Shown here one piece after another: positions 28,301-39,020 of a stretch of DNA of 64,000 nucleotides. Every line of letters starts with the position of its first letter. Within the stretch, counting starts at the first letter, position 1. The notes under the pieces were generated by a model. That model searched no databases and was not told the DNA's origin. It worked only from the letters and a program-made list of their open reading frames with translations. Location: assembly GCF_932526225.1 (NCBI RefSeq), contig NC_064037.1:12010203-12074202 (forward strand), read 5' to 3'. The position numbers were made by a program, and so were the translations under genes. The stretch is from Nematostella vectensis. Its lineage: Eukaryota > Cnidaria > Anthozoa > Actiniaria > Edwardsiidae.

Positions 28301-31165
28301 CATCAGGCAGAGTAGGATCTGGAACTAGCTCTTTTTACTATGACGTCACAGTTCTTACCCAACACACGCAAAAAAACATCCAGAACGTTAGTAACTATCC
28401 ACATTTTAGCGCATTTTTTTTATTTTTGCGCAACGAACATTCATTGCACCGACCCATAGCCAAGAATGAGTGGACATTGGAGGTATTAATTTTGTTACCG
28501 GCGCGGCACTGGTGCCGTCGACTGAATCATCCCCCTGTATGAAGTTGAACAATAAGCAAGGGCTATTTTAAACCACTCTTCTCATCAAAAGCACCATGCA
28601 CGTTAAATTATTGTAAACTCTTTCATCTGTGAGTCTGCTCCAAGGCGTCTATTCGGTGTTTTTAGCTAAGAATTGTGTGAATCATCGACTCAGAACCCCC
28701 ATCTTGTTTTTTTCTCCACCGCTTGGGAGGAGGGGAGGGGGGGCTAGGGGATGAACAACCTCTTGTCCCACCCAGCCCATGCGCGGTCAAATAAAACAAA
28801 ATGGCCGCTTGTACTCGATGCATCACGTATTCCTGTGCTCAAACACCGAGACACGCCTAGGACCAGGCCTTCCTTCTATTGTCTGCACTTATCCGCTTTG
28901 CGACTTGTTTTTGTCCCGTTGACTATGTAGAGATCGCAGCATTGTTAGACAAACTTGTCGCGGGAGGCGACATGAGGTACACCAGACGGCACTCGATCCC
29001 AGGTACGCTCGGACAGCGCATGCAATGGCTCACGTACTTATGCAGACGTGCAATGTCCCATGAATGGTCTTATTCCACGTTGGGTGAATAACGGCTTCTT
29101 GGTGGTTGTTTAGGTTCTTTGTTTTGTTTTACATTGTTTTTGTTGTTGGTGACGATATCAAGGTTTTATTGCCATTTTCAATAATTTGCGGGCTCCCGTC
29201 AACAATTTCCAGCTTCTAAACCGCTGACTTTCTAGCTTCTCCATTATTTAAACAGAATTGTATTTGATGCTTTTTATTGGTAAGCGCAGAGGTGTCGTGA
29301 TTTGAAATCATTTCAGTGCTGGCCAATCAATCAGCTTCATGGATTTTGAAAGTCAGAAGCTAGAGAAGGCGATCTAGCTTAGTTTATTAATGATTATGAT
29401 ATTGATCTAATAATTTTTTAAATTTAACTTCGTGTTTTTCCCCAAAATTGCTTTGATTTTATGAGTTTCTTATTGTTTTTCTTCTTTACCTTTGCTGTTT
29501 GCTCGTTGATGGCTGTTATTCTGTGCGGGTTACATACTACACCTCTTTATCATTAGCATAGTTGCATTGCCAATCTTACTATCACCGCTTCTATCATCAG
29601 TATAATCTTAGTCATTGCACATGCACCTCCAAGCAACGCCAGCCCATCGCCCTAACCCCCCAAATATTGGTCATTATTGAATTTTTATAAATACAAATAA
29701 TTGTCCACGGGAGTATTTAACTTAATATTTAACTTAAAGATCAAAGGAATCTTTTTTTCCATGAACTTCTCATGTACAGGTCTCATAGCAAATTTGCAGG
29801 TTAAGCTATGTTACCTACAGAAATCTTTTGATTTCTCTTTTGTCTATCTTCCCTATACATATATTCAGGGAACAACTATTGCCAATTTTGTCTCTTCCCA
29901 GATCCCTCGCATAGCGCTAGGACGATGAGGGCAAATTCTGAACCCAGGGGGGTACCCTTGCGCTTCCCACCGCTTTCCAACGGACCTTATCCGAACTACG
30001 TCAACGAAACATGGCCGCCAACACGTAATAACAGTGAGTTAGAACGCCATTTTTTCTAGAATAATGTTCGATTGTTTAATTACGTTATTCAGTCCTAGCA
30101 TAACAACAATTGTTTGCTTTATCAGATGACCTGTCCGACGTGTCAGACGCCCCGTACTCTGCGCATGCGCGGTCACTACCTGAGAACAGAAGGGAGCACA
30201 CTAACCGCCAGCCAATCTCCAAGTCGAGTCCAGCTAAACTGTAAGTTTTACGCCTTCCATGTGGGACAAAAAGTGTCGATGTTTATAATCATAACCGGTA
30301 TATATTTTTTTGTATAGGCAAAAAACCGCTCCATCGTCTATCTCTAAGCCTTCAGGCGGCTACGCAAGCTTATACAGTAAAAACAAGGAGAAAGAAAAAC
30401 GCACGAAAAAGCAGTCTAGACCCAGCGAAGAGCATCCGGCTTCCACGCAAATTGTCCAGCCAGCGCCTACCGGACATGCGCAAAAGGCTTATGGCTATGC
30501 TAGTATGATGACATACGCGTCACCACAATCGTACCAGACCCCCGCAGGCTACAGTCACGGTTACTCGGAACAAATTCAGTCTGGGGTACCGGAAGCAAAT
30601 GTAAACCTGTACCAGCCTCCCGTCGCGGGTAATTATAGCCACGGTTATTCTGGACAGAGACAGCCTGGAGTACCGGAAATGAATATGAATGCATATTACT
30701 TGCATTCGCAAACGCAAGGTACGTTCAAAGATTATTCTGTTCTGGTTTGTAGACCTCTTAGTGTGGTTATTTGAAACACAAAAAGGAGACTTATTATATA
30801 TAGTTATTGTTTGAGATCAGAGTCAATAAAAGCCCTTTAATAACAGAAAACGCTTTGCTTATTTCATTACTTGTAGAAACAGTCGTGGATATATTTTTTT
30901 TTTCAAATAGTAAAATTAAACTATAGTGAACACTTTATCTTCCCCTTACTTTACGTGAGCTCCATTTTTATCTTTTTTTACACCCAAAATATTTGGTAGA
31001 TTGTAATAATATAACGTACATGCCAATTATCGTCTACCAAATTCTCGTTTTGTTTTTATTTTAGCATGGTTAAATAAAGATCGTGGATCAGATAGTTTAG
31101 ACCCTCGTGTCAACCATCACCAACATACATCACACAACCAGCACCAAAACAGCCCGAACAGATGA
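13352..31165 (+). CDS. KIF12: KIF12-like kinesin motor protein, 26 exons
   Basis: Exons: 13352-13518, 16002-16121, 16518-16596, 17144-17268, 17341-17410, 17840-17898, 19595-19688, 20699-20837, 21286-21377, 22432-22501, 23882-23965, 24560-24678, 24964-25068, 25212-25292, 25529-25649, 26300-26357, 26474-26545, 27032-27086, 27198-27250, 27593-27687, 28250-28311, 28933-29002, 29902-30033, 30126-30240, 30318-30718, 31065-31165. They sum to 2739 nt (912 residues) with every phase matching. The motor domain spans about residues 90-441: P-loop GQTGSGKT at 173-180, switch I NDHSSRSH at 297-304, switch II DLAGSE at 336-341, then [19 protein letters not shown]. The wording NRGFYVENL and [13 protein letters not shown] fits the KIF12 family, microtubule plus-end motors of ciliated epithelia. 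A short coiled coil follows, then a Ser/Pro/Tyr-rich tail with a repeated YSHGYS motif. The protein is longer than mammalian KIF12 because of this tail. Exon 22 uses the second of two adjacent AG acceptors. The family call is strong; one or two tail exons could be alternative. Confidence 0.9.
16732..16878. mobile_element. Short palindromic MITE-like element, copy 1 (kinesin intron 3)
   Basis: The left end GTAGCAGGGGGTGGGGCACT and a right end containing GGCCTCCTGCTA are roughly inverted, around a core with CCCCCCAATATTTTC repeated twice. Closely related sequences occur at 24205-24384 and 33749-33860. It has no coding capacity. The arrangement suits a non-autonomous DNA transposon; the family was not identified. 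Confidence 0.55.
18062..19540. repeat. 18-bp polypyrimidine tandem array in kinesin intron 6
   Basis: About 80 units of an 18-bp motif, consensus TGTCTCCACTTCCTTCTC with TCC and TTT variants, fill most of the intron between kinesin exons 6 (ends 17898) and 7 (starts 19595). The plus strand is nearly all C and T apart from one G and one A per unit. Because 18 is divisible by three and the unit has no stop, several frames on both strands are open for over 1 kb. These are artefacts of the repeat, not genes. The real exon 7 begins 55 bp after the array at a TCTCCAG acceptor. Confidence 0.95.
19976..20402. mobile_element. Non-autonomous element with about 45-bp terminal inverted repeats (kinesin intron 7)
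   Basis: The left arm at about 19976-20022 (containing TATTCAATAGGCATGTTGA) is repeated in reverse complement at about 20357-20402 (TCAACATGCCTATTGAATA), with about five mismatches over 45 bp. The interior of about 330 bp has no plausible ORF. This is the structure of a MITE; superfamily and target-site duplication were not determined. Confidence 0.6.
20533..20690 (+). repeat. Three 55-bp repeats carrying E-box-like and MARE motifs
   Basis: Three imperfect copies start at about 20534, 20589 and 20644. Each carries TGCTGAGTCAT (20562-20572, 20617-20627) or TGCTGAGTCAT with a variant flank (20674-20684). This matches the Maf/NF-E2 recognition element. Each also has a TACGTGA/CACGTGA/CACGTAA motif about 25 bp upstream. 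The third copy runs up to the acceptor of kinesin exon 8 (20699). The repeats are clear; a regulatory role is inference. Confidence 0.7.
24205..24384. mobile_element. Short palindromic MITE-like element, copy 2 (kinesin intron 11)
   Basis: The left end TACAGGGCCGTTGAAGGGGG and the right end CCTGTTACGGCTCTGAAGTA form imperfect terminal inverted repeats. The core is about 180 bp with a long C run at about 24336-24350. It is clearly related to the copies at 16732 and 33749 (shared GGGGCA...CCCCCCAAT and TTATAAGGAAATGA segments). It is non-coding. Confidence 0.6.
25690..26085 (+). repeat. 54-bp tandem repeat in kinesin intron 15
   Basis: About seven near-perfect copies of a 54-bp unit containing GGCTAAGGAGCTCTTAGGGG and GGGGTGACATGAATGGATCT lie between kinesin exons 15 and 16. 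The unit holds a small palindrome (AAGGAGCTCTTAGG). It is an ordinary intronic minisatellite. Confidence 0.9.
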
Positions 31166-31512
31166 CACACACACACAGGCTATATATAAGTCAAGCTTGT
31201 ATATACGCAACCAGCACCAGAACATCACGTTAGCCCGAACAGATGACACCAAGTCAAGCTTGTAAATACGCAACCAGCCAACACCAGAACATCACGTTAG
31301 CCCGAACAAATGACACTAAGTCAAGCCTGTAAATACGCAACCAGCATTAGAACATAACGCTAACAACACCAGAACATCACGAACCCAGCACCAGAACATC
31401 ACGTAAGCCCGAACATATGACACCAAGTTGAGCTTGTAAATACGCAACCAGCACCAGAACATCACGTTAGCCCGAACAGATGACACCAAGTCAAGCTTGT
31501 AAATACGCATAC
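31122..31512 (+). repeat. 62-67-bp minisatellite spanning the kinesin stop codon
   Basis: About five units sharing AACCAGCACCAGAACATCAC, AGCCCGAACAGATGACACC and AAGTCAAGCTTGTAAATACG are spaced 62-67 bp apart; one interval is longer because of an insertion. The first unit is the last part of kinesin exon 26: its AGA TGA is the C-terminal Arg and stop at 31160-31165. The remaining units form the start of the 3' UTR. Confidence 0.85.
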
Positions 31513-31750
31513 TATCAGGCTCAGCATGGCGGCCCAGAGACAGGAAGCCCAGATGGTTGAACCGGCTATATCAATTTTTTTCATGGACCACGTTTTCCGT
31601 TAGAGAAAAGTCTACTGAGGACTACTTGAGAACTTCAACAAGTTTTCATGATACTTCGTTAATTCGCTTGGTTCTAGAGCTTTGAACGTAACTAGCTAGT
31701 TTACAAGAACATTATTGCCTCGTGCTCAGCGCCGCCATTTCAGTGTATTC

Positions 31751-32835
31751 TCAGCTTGGCTTGTCAGTAACTGAGAGACGTGCGTGGCTCTGAGCTTGGC
31801 TTGTCAGTAACTGAGAGACGTGCGAGGCTCTGAGCTTGGCTTGTCTATAACTGAGAGGCGTGCGTGGCTCTGAGCTTAGCGTGTCTATAACTAAGAGGCC
31901 TGCTGGGCTCTGAGCTTGGCTTGTCAGTAACTGAGAGACGTGCGTGGCTCTGAGCTTGGCTTGTCTATAACTAAGAGGCGTGCGAGGGCTCTGAGCTTGG
32001 CTTGTCAGTAACTGAGAAACGTGCGTGGCTCTGAGCTTGGCTTGTCAGTAACTGAGAAACGTGCGTGGCTCTGAGCTTGGCTTGTCAGTAACTGAGAAAC
32101 GTGCGTGGCTCTGAGCTTGGCTTGTCTATGACTAAGAGGCCTGCTGGGCTCTGAGATTGGCTTGTCAGTAACTGAGAGACGTGCGTGGCTCTGAGCTTGG
32201 CTTGTCTATAACTAAGAGGCGTGCTGGGCTCTGAGCTTAGCGTGTCTATAACTGAGAGACGTGCTGGGCTCTGAGCTTGGCTTGTCAGTAACTGAGAAAC
32301 GTGCGTGGCTCTGAGCTTGGCTTGCCAGTAACTGAAAGACGTGCGAGGCTCTTAGCTTGGCTTGTCAGTAACTGAGAAACGTGCGTGGCTCTGAGCTTGG
32401 CTTGTCTATAACTGGAGGCGTGCGTGGCTCTGAGCTTGGCTTGTCAGTAACTGAGAGACGTGCGAGGCTCTGAGCTTGGCTTGTCTATAACTAAGAGGCG
32501 TGCGTGGCTCTGAGCTTGGCTCGTCTATAACTAAGAGGCGTGCGTGGCTCTGAGCTTGGCTTGTCAGTAACTGAGAGACGTTCGAGGCTCTGAGCTTGGC
32601 TTGTCAGTAACTGAGAAACGTTCATGGCTCTGAGCTTGGCTTGTCAGTAACTGAGAAACGTGCGAGGCTCTGAGCTTGGCTTGTCAGTAACTGAGAAACG
32701 TGCATGGCTCTGAGCTTGGCTTGTCAGTAACTGAGAAACGTGCGTGGCTCTGAGCTTGGCTTGCCAGTAACTGAGAGACATGCTGGGCTCTGAGCTTGGC
32801 TTGTCAGTAGCTGAGAGGCGTACGGGGCTCTAGGA
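31751..32835 (+). repeat. 40-bp minisatellite downstream of the kinesin gene
   Basis: About 27 units of a 40-bp motif are present (GAGCTTGGCTTGTCAGTAAC, then TGAGAGACGTGCGTGGCTCT), with variants reading GTCTATAACTAAGAGG. The array ends with GGGGCTCTAGGACCAGGATA. This resembles the terminal inverted repeat of the element at 41113-41979, which suggests the array grew from such a terminus. An AATAAA at about 32857 could serve as a distal poly(A) signal. Confidence 0.9.
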
Positions 32836-33748
32836 CCAGGATACCTGATATACTTAAATAAACATAAATTAAAGTAGGTTACTTCAATGTTGTGCGCAAA
32901 CTCTATGCGCACCTTAAAAAGTAGCCCTTCTCCACATTGTTCAGTTGGTCACTCAAAGTATGATACTTGCATGGGAATTAGATGCGTTTTTCAATATTCA
33001 ACTATATTAACTTTAAAACTACCATATAATATTAACTATATATTGACAATTCTGTCAATTTCAACTCAATCCCGACGATTTCCAACATCTAAATCATCTG
33101 GCTTTCGTCACTCAATTTTTTTAAGCGTTTTCATTGGCCAGCACTGAAATGGCTGCCAATCACGTCACCTCTCCAAAAGGCGCAGACCGTTAGCAGTTGA
33201 AAATTAGACAGTTCGAGAACATCGACAATCGCAGTATAACTTGGTGGCCAAGTTAGCGCGTGTCGCCTTTAAAATCATTTAAGCCAACAATTTTGGAAAA
33301 AGAGATGTTTAATCGAGAAATAACATGTTTTTAAAATATCGTGTAAACATAATATATGGTCGTTACCACTATTTTAAGTGTAAAGTCCTCGTTTATTTCA
33401 TTAGTATACTTTGTACAAAGAAATAAGTATGTATTAATATATAGTATATATTAGTATTAACGATTTATTATTTGACTACTTACATTTACTAAAAGGGCAA
33501 GAAAGCATTGTACACGTAACAACAAAGTCGAAAGTTTACTTATTTGAAATCACTTTTAGCTTCCCCTAAACATGATAAAACTACTCCATGATTGGAAAAA
33601 CGAGTCTTTTATTTAATATTTTTATTTTATTTCTCGCTTCCTAAAGTTATGCTTAGCCAGATATTCAGACGAGCAGGTCAACTCACCATACCATTCTCAA
33701 ACTGAGGTTTTCATGAGAACGAACGGCCAGCCTAGGCTTTTCTTATAG

Positions 33749-33860
33749 TACAGGGCCGTAGCAGGGGGTGGAGCACTGGGGGCACGTGCGCCCCCCCCCC
33801 CCCCCCCCACCCCAAAATATTTCCAAGATTAGAAGGAAATGACCAGTATAGGCATTTCCT
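33749..33860. mobile_element. Truncated MITE-like element, copy 3
   Basis: It starts with TACAGGGCCGTAGCAGGGGG, the same left terminus as the element at 24205, followed by a long C run and the shared AAGGAAATGACCAGTA segment. After that similarity stops, so the right terminus appears lost. Confidence 0.55.
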
Positions 33861-35222
33861 AAAGGCGGAACTACAAACAAAATCTTTAATACTTATTGTC
33901 GCTCTAAAACTTCAATAAAAAGCTTCACGAATGCTTGCGATGCTAACGATAACGTCACAAATCACGTGACTATCTCCTTGAACTACATGACATCTTCTAA
34001 GTTTGGTTGTCTGGCAATTTTTCTACCTTGTGATATTGGAATTTTATGACGTCCTCGATAAAAATGAAGATTTTTAACCATGAGATTTGGATATTTCTTT
34101 TTTTACAGCGAAATATTTCTTTCAGCGAAATCACAAAACCTTAAAAAATCACTGCATTTGGAAATTTCACTATTTGGTATGATATTTGCACAGCAACAAG
34201 CACAGCAAATGTGCTTTATATAACCATAGTTCCGCTGTACGTTAGCGCGTTTTAACAATTATTATGTAACAATTTCGGTCACGGATTGCTGCCTGCTCCA
34301 GGGGGTAGGATTTCTGCCAATTCCCTAGGCTCTTGAAGCGAACAGTTCTTACAAAAATGCTTAAAAAAAGATTGTGTGCGCTGGTTTAATAACCAGCTTA
34401 CATTAAGAGATTTTGATAAGTGTCTACCCCACAGATTGAGAAATCCTCTACTAAGGTAAAGAGCTTCACAAATCACTTCGTTGATGTTTTTCATTAGTCC
34501 TGTTGGTCTAGCCAGAGTCTACTTACATCCCTATTACCCACGTGCCAAATATATCTTCTCATCATCATTATCCTAAAATCATTTACCACACGCATCAGCG
34601 TAATTTCTAATCCCAGGTAAACTTTAACATATCGTTCTGTTAAAACGCTTTTCATTAATCATTTTGGTGTACCTTTCTATGATAACGGACTGTTAAATTA
34701 CTTAGATGAAAAATGACATTCAATTTTGTGTTGGTTATTACACACATCTAAATCTCAAGCAACGCCTTTATTGAATCGGCGGCAGGGGATAAATGGTGTA
34801 AACATCAAGGCTTTTATTTCCTGTAGGCGGATAGACTGTTTTATTAGAAAGCACTGCCTAAAAGCGCAGACATTCATTCACGCCAGTAAAAAAAATGGAT
34901 ATATGAAATTGTTGCGGTCGGGAGAAGGGTTAAAAAAATGCTATAAGTATTTAGGTGGATCCATATACATAAAAAAAAAATGTAAGTAAACAGAAATGCA
35001 TCAAAAACGTTTATTTTAATTATTTGAGCAAGATGAAGAAAAGGAGCACACCCATGATGGAAATTCACGAGAATCTCTTTATGAATTCTCAAGAATTCTA
35101 GGGAGATTTGCTCCAATTCTTAGGAATTCCCAAGAATCCACAAGAATCTTCAGGAATTCGCGATGGGCTCATTTCTGTAGGGGAACTACAATAAGCGTAG
35201 AATAAGCACTGCAAGCAGCTCT

Positions 35223-35529
35223 ATGGAGCTTCCATTTGTTATGAATCGGATTTCAGAGGAAAATAAAATTCCTGATAAGTTGGAAAATGGTGAGTGAGAT
35301 TTTTTCGATGTGGGGAAGTCAATTATCCTTTTTGTAGTTGCAATACTTTTAAGTATCTTGTTCATCGATAACTATACTTTTCTCACTCTCAAATCTATAA
35401 ACAGGTGAATATTCTGTTGGACTACTACTACTTAGTTATAATCGTATGTTTTATATTCTGTTTGCTGCGAGGAAGTTTCTCCTGAGCAGAAAGGGGCGGC
35501 ACAGGAACCAAAACATTAACAAAACGTAA
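35223..35529 (+). CDS. Possible small two-exon membrane protein (weak)
   Basis: An ATG at 35223 opens 22 codons ending at a GTGAGT donor after 35289. An acceptor (TATAAACAG) precedes 35405, and the frame then runs to TAA at 35527-35529, giving 63 residues. The second part starts EYSVGLLLLSYNRMFYILF, a plausible single transmembrane helix, followed by a basic stretch (ARKFLLSRKGRHR). The first exon could extend upstream to an acceptor at 35180, so this may be the 3' end of something longer or a decayed gene. No family was recognised. Strong splice sites are the only support. Confidence 0.2.
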
Positions 35530-38159
35530 AAAAAAAAGGTTAAGAAATCATACAAACAATCCATCAATAAAAAGTTCATTAGATAGATAGCAGCGCTTTT
35601 GTTCCTTATTAATAACTTTGTCCTAGTTAAATTTTAGGAGAAAATCTCGTATGCGAGTGGTCACTCGCTCAATACTTTCTTAACCTAAGCACTAGAAACA
35701 CCTTAAGTGTGGCGGATTTCGTAAATCTTATTAAAGTTTACACTTACACAAATGTGCCAATTCGTGCTCTCTTGTGAGGGCTGTTTCTCGAGGCAGCTTT
35801 TAACTACATGGTGTTGATGACAATTTCAGCAGGATTTTTGAGCGGCTGATTTAAATTAAAACAGGTCGCTCAAAAGAAAGAGTTGTTAGGCAAGAACAGC
35901 TTAGATTGTATTCTCAATCGCCCCCCCCCCCCCCCCCTTTCCCCCAAAAAAATTACGTTTAAGCTGTTTCATGTTTTTATACATATATATCGATGTGGAT
36001 TCATTGATGAGGGGTAAGTTCTTGGGTTATAGTTTCTGGTCGTCACAAGAAAGATCGGATGAGTACATTTCCAAGCATAAACAAAACTCAAAACCGTTAC
36101 GATGCCAAACAAAATACAATTGGGGCACAAAGTTATTGTTCCTAATATGCATGGAACTGGTTCTTTTTGTCTTTGCTTGAGTGAAATTACCCTTGAAAGC
36201 TATCTTTTTCAACTATGAAAATGATAATATCTTCAAGCTATATATTTCGTCTCTTGCAAATCATCTCGTCTGAGATTGCGAACGTGGGCGAGCCCTATCA
36301 GCAAAGGCGCGAAAATTTTCGGGATTGGTCGGCAGCACCGTAGAAAAAAAGCAAAAACTATTTCATTATATAGCATGTATTAAGTCATTACATGCTTCCT
36401 TTGATTCTCAATTAGGCTTTTTTTGCAGGATAAATGAAGAGGGCGTGTTTTTCTCTATTGAAACTTCCGATTGCATTGTGAATTCTTTATGTTGACGTTT
36501 GTGTTTGAGTATTTAGGAAATGCGGATCTAAAATACAGATAGCCCTACGTAAGTCAAGAAACAACCAATATAAAATGTTCCACATGTACTATTGGTTTCT
36601 GATTCATGACTTTTGGGTGCGGTTATCTCAATTTTAAAATTTCATCTGTAAAAGGAGGCTAATTATAACAAACAATTTCACGATCTAAGAGAAAGAGAAA
36701 AACAATAACAAAGAAAGCGAATAAGATAATATTTCAAAAGGATTTCCGCATTATCAAGATAAATCGTTCTAGAAATTTCCAATTACAATATATATTTTTC
36801 AAAACATTTCGTCTGAAATGATTTTCCATATACAGAAAAATGTAGTCGTTTTAAAACTTCCTTCCTCGCAGTATTTGACTTTCCATATTATCATTTGGAT
36901 GTTGTACAAGAAGGATTATTTCCTTGCATTCTAAATTATATCCTTGCATATTACACATTCTGGGCCATTTTGCATGTTTTCCGCTATTCAAAGGATACTG
37001 GCTCAGGAGTGAACGAACGAAAACAATGCGAGCTTTAAACCTCCCCGGCACCCGGTGAAATTTCTAAAGCAACCCAAAAATTTTCTTTCTATGCTCGACG
37101 AGTAGGTTGAATGACCGGCGGTAAATAAAAATTAGCTGTCTGTTGGAAATCTCGAACCCAGTGAGTTCACAAAAAACCCGACGGAAATCTAAGTTTCGCC
37201 GCCGGTTACAGAGGGGTATGATACAATGTTGAAAGATAAAATACTCTCATATTTTGTTGGTTCTTACATTAAAGCTCATACATCTACCTCAAAATACGTT
37301 GTCAGCGCGCGCAAAAAGCAAATGGCTATTGAAAAAAAAATAGCAGTCCGTAAAAAAAAAAAAAAACAAAAAAAAAACTTTGATTTAAATATATTTCAAC
37401 CAGTAGAAAAATATGTATGATTTATTTTTACGATCATAGAGCTATCACTCAGATAATACGGAAATGCGAGAATAGAGGGCGGATATTTACTCCTACTTCA
37501 AAAACAGTTCCATCTTTCTATTAAATAAAGTATTCATTCACTGCTTGTCTCTCATAGATAAAAGTAAGTCGTTAGAGTAAGGACTTCGAAAATTTTATAT
37601 TTTTTCGAACAACCTTAGAATTGGTTAATCTCAAGACGGTCTTCTAAGCTTGCAATGCTTATAAGGGGATTACTCAAAAAAAAAAAGGAAATACAGTATT
37701 CGAAATAAAATTCACTTTGAAAAAAAAAATATTTAAAAAACGCTTGTTTATTCTACTAGGCATAATGCTGTGTGTTTATGTGTCTATGGCGTAAATACCA
37801 CAGGGAAACCAGCGTGTTATCATGTCTTCCAGCCCCGAACTTGTCGATATGTATGCAAATCACCTCAAATAACTAAGAAGAGCTCTGCGCACTTGATTAA
37901 ATTTTCAACTAGGAAAAAATGCAGGACCTCTAAGTTTTTGCTTCCATTAGTTATTTAATTCAAATCGCGACAATTTGGAGGCTTGGTACATACAGAAAGT
38001 AAATGAATAAAATGAATAAGGTAGTTGTTATATACTGCACAAAGATCTTAATTCCAACCCGAAGGAGAAAAGGTTGTTTTTCTTTGCGAAGGTGTTTTAT
38101 GCCTATTTTGATTATATTTTTTTTCAGACCTCGTCGCCCAACAGGAGAGCTTTTTTGGT

Positions 38160-39020
38160 ATTACAAAAGGTCTTGGTTTTGATAAGAAATGTTGTTTTTG
38201 AATTGAAATTTGATGATATTCTTGAATTTCAAGTCTCTAATGTAAAATAACCGCTTGGTGTTGAAGGAAACATTAATGGTTTTCACCGGAACCGCTTCTT
38301 CAACCAGCAGAAAGAAAAACATAGAGATAGCGCCAGTTTCAAACAATAGGTAAAATGCTGCCTATGATCATGTACATCTAAATAGTATTACTATACTCCA
38401 AAAACTGGAAACCGACTCTGCCAAATTTTCGTCTTTAATAAGACTTCTTCAGGGCAGACTGCCCAGAAGTCTGCCCTGAAGAAGTCTTATTAAAGACGAA
38501 AATTTGGCAGAGTCGATTTCCAGTTTTTGGAGTATTGTATTCATTGTTCTGGTACGAGATCGCGACAGTTTGGGCTTTTTGATTCTATAAATAGTATTAC
38601 TTGTACACTTGAAAATTATATCCCAAAAAACATTTTGTGGATAATAATAATGAACTAGCTATTAAGTACTCATCTATAATTCCACTTTGTAAAACTAAAG
38701 TGCGCGATTTGGATATTTTATATGAATATTTCATATTCTACTTAAATTACGGCACATTTTCCAAGACACATTGAATAGTTGTTTTTATTCCGTGTTATTT
38801 TTGCGCGTTTAGTGACAGAGAACCTACCTAATTTATTCAGACGTCATCAGCCAATAAAAATAACAGGGTTTGTTTGTTCAAATATCATCAAGGCACCGTC
38901 GGGTGATTTGGCGTAGGCACGACAGTGTCACGAGCTCTTAGAAGCTTTCGCAGATCTTCAACTCGAGACCAGAAAAGCCCAGCGAAGGGTAACTGAAGCA
39001 CACGCCTTTTAGCTATCGAG
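38160..39020 (+). promoter_or_regulatory. Upstream region of opsin A, duplicated at opsin B
   Basis: This stretch aligns by eye with about 48680-49173 upstream of opsin B, starting at AAAGGTCTTGGTTTT and becoming more similar towards the gene. Both copies keep a CRE-like GACGTCATC (38840-38848) followed within a few bases by CCAATAAAAATAAC. Copy A additionally carries the hairpin insertion at 38393-38588. Conservation of the CRE-like/CCAAT pair suggests a core promoter element; no transcript start is known. Confidence 0.5.
38393..38588. mobile_element. Hairpin-forming insertion flanked by a 13-bp target duplication
   Basis: Bases 38393-38535 are an almost perfect palindrome with arms of about 69 bp and one mismatch; left arm contains TAATAAGACTTCTTCAGGGC and the right arm its complement. 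A further 50 bp follow. The whole is bracketed by the direct repeat AAATAGTATTACT (38380-38392 and 38589-38601). The corresponding place upstream of opsin B (about 48824-48838) has one such sequence and no insert. The motif CCTGAAGAAGTC is reminiscent of Penelope-like retroelement ends; that assignment is inference. Confidence 0.7.

Larger units (their letters stand above)
32841..38150. other. Intergenic, AT-rich, little discernible content
   Basis: No gene of recognisable family is seen on either strand. The region holds a truncated MITE copy (33749-33860), a C-homopolymer run at about 35921-35938, a cluster of AAGAATTC-like words at 35080-35160, and poly-A runs at about 37345-37375. It also holds one weak two-exon ORF at 35223-35529, listed separately. 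Short ORFs elsewhere look like chance. Confidence 0.6.

Noticed and set aside
30824-30829. AATAAA as the kinesin poly(A) signal
   Set aside because: It lies in intron 25; a further in-frame exon with good borders and a stop follows at 31065-31165. Use in a shorter isoform cannot be excluded.
38460-38515. Hammerhead ribozyme core in the hairpin insert
   Set aside because: CTGAAGA, a GTCTT/AAGAC stem and GAAA are present, but an extra A precedes the stem and no pairing for stems I and III around the GTC could be found.
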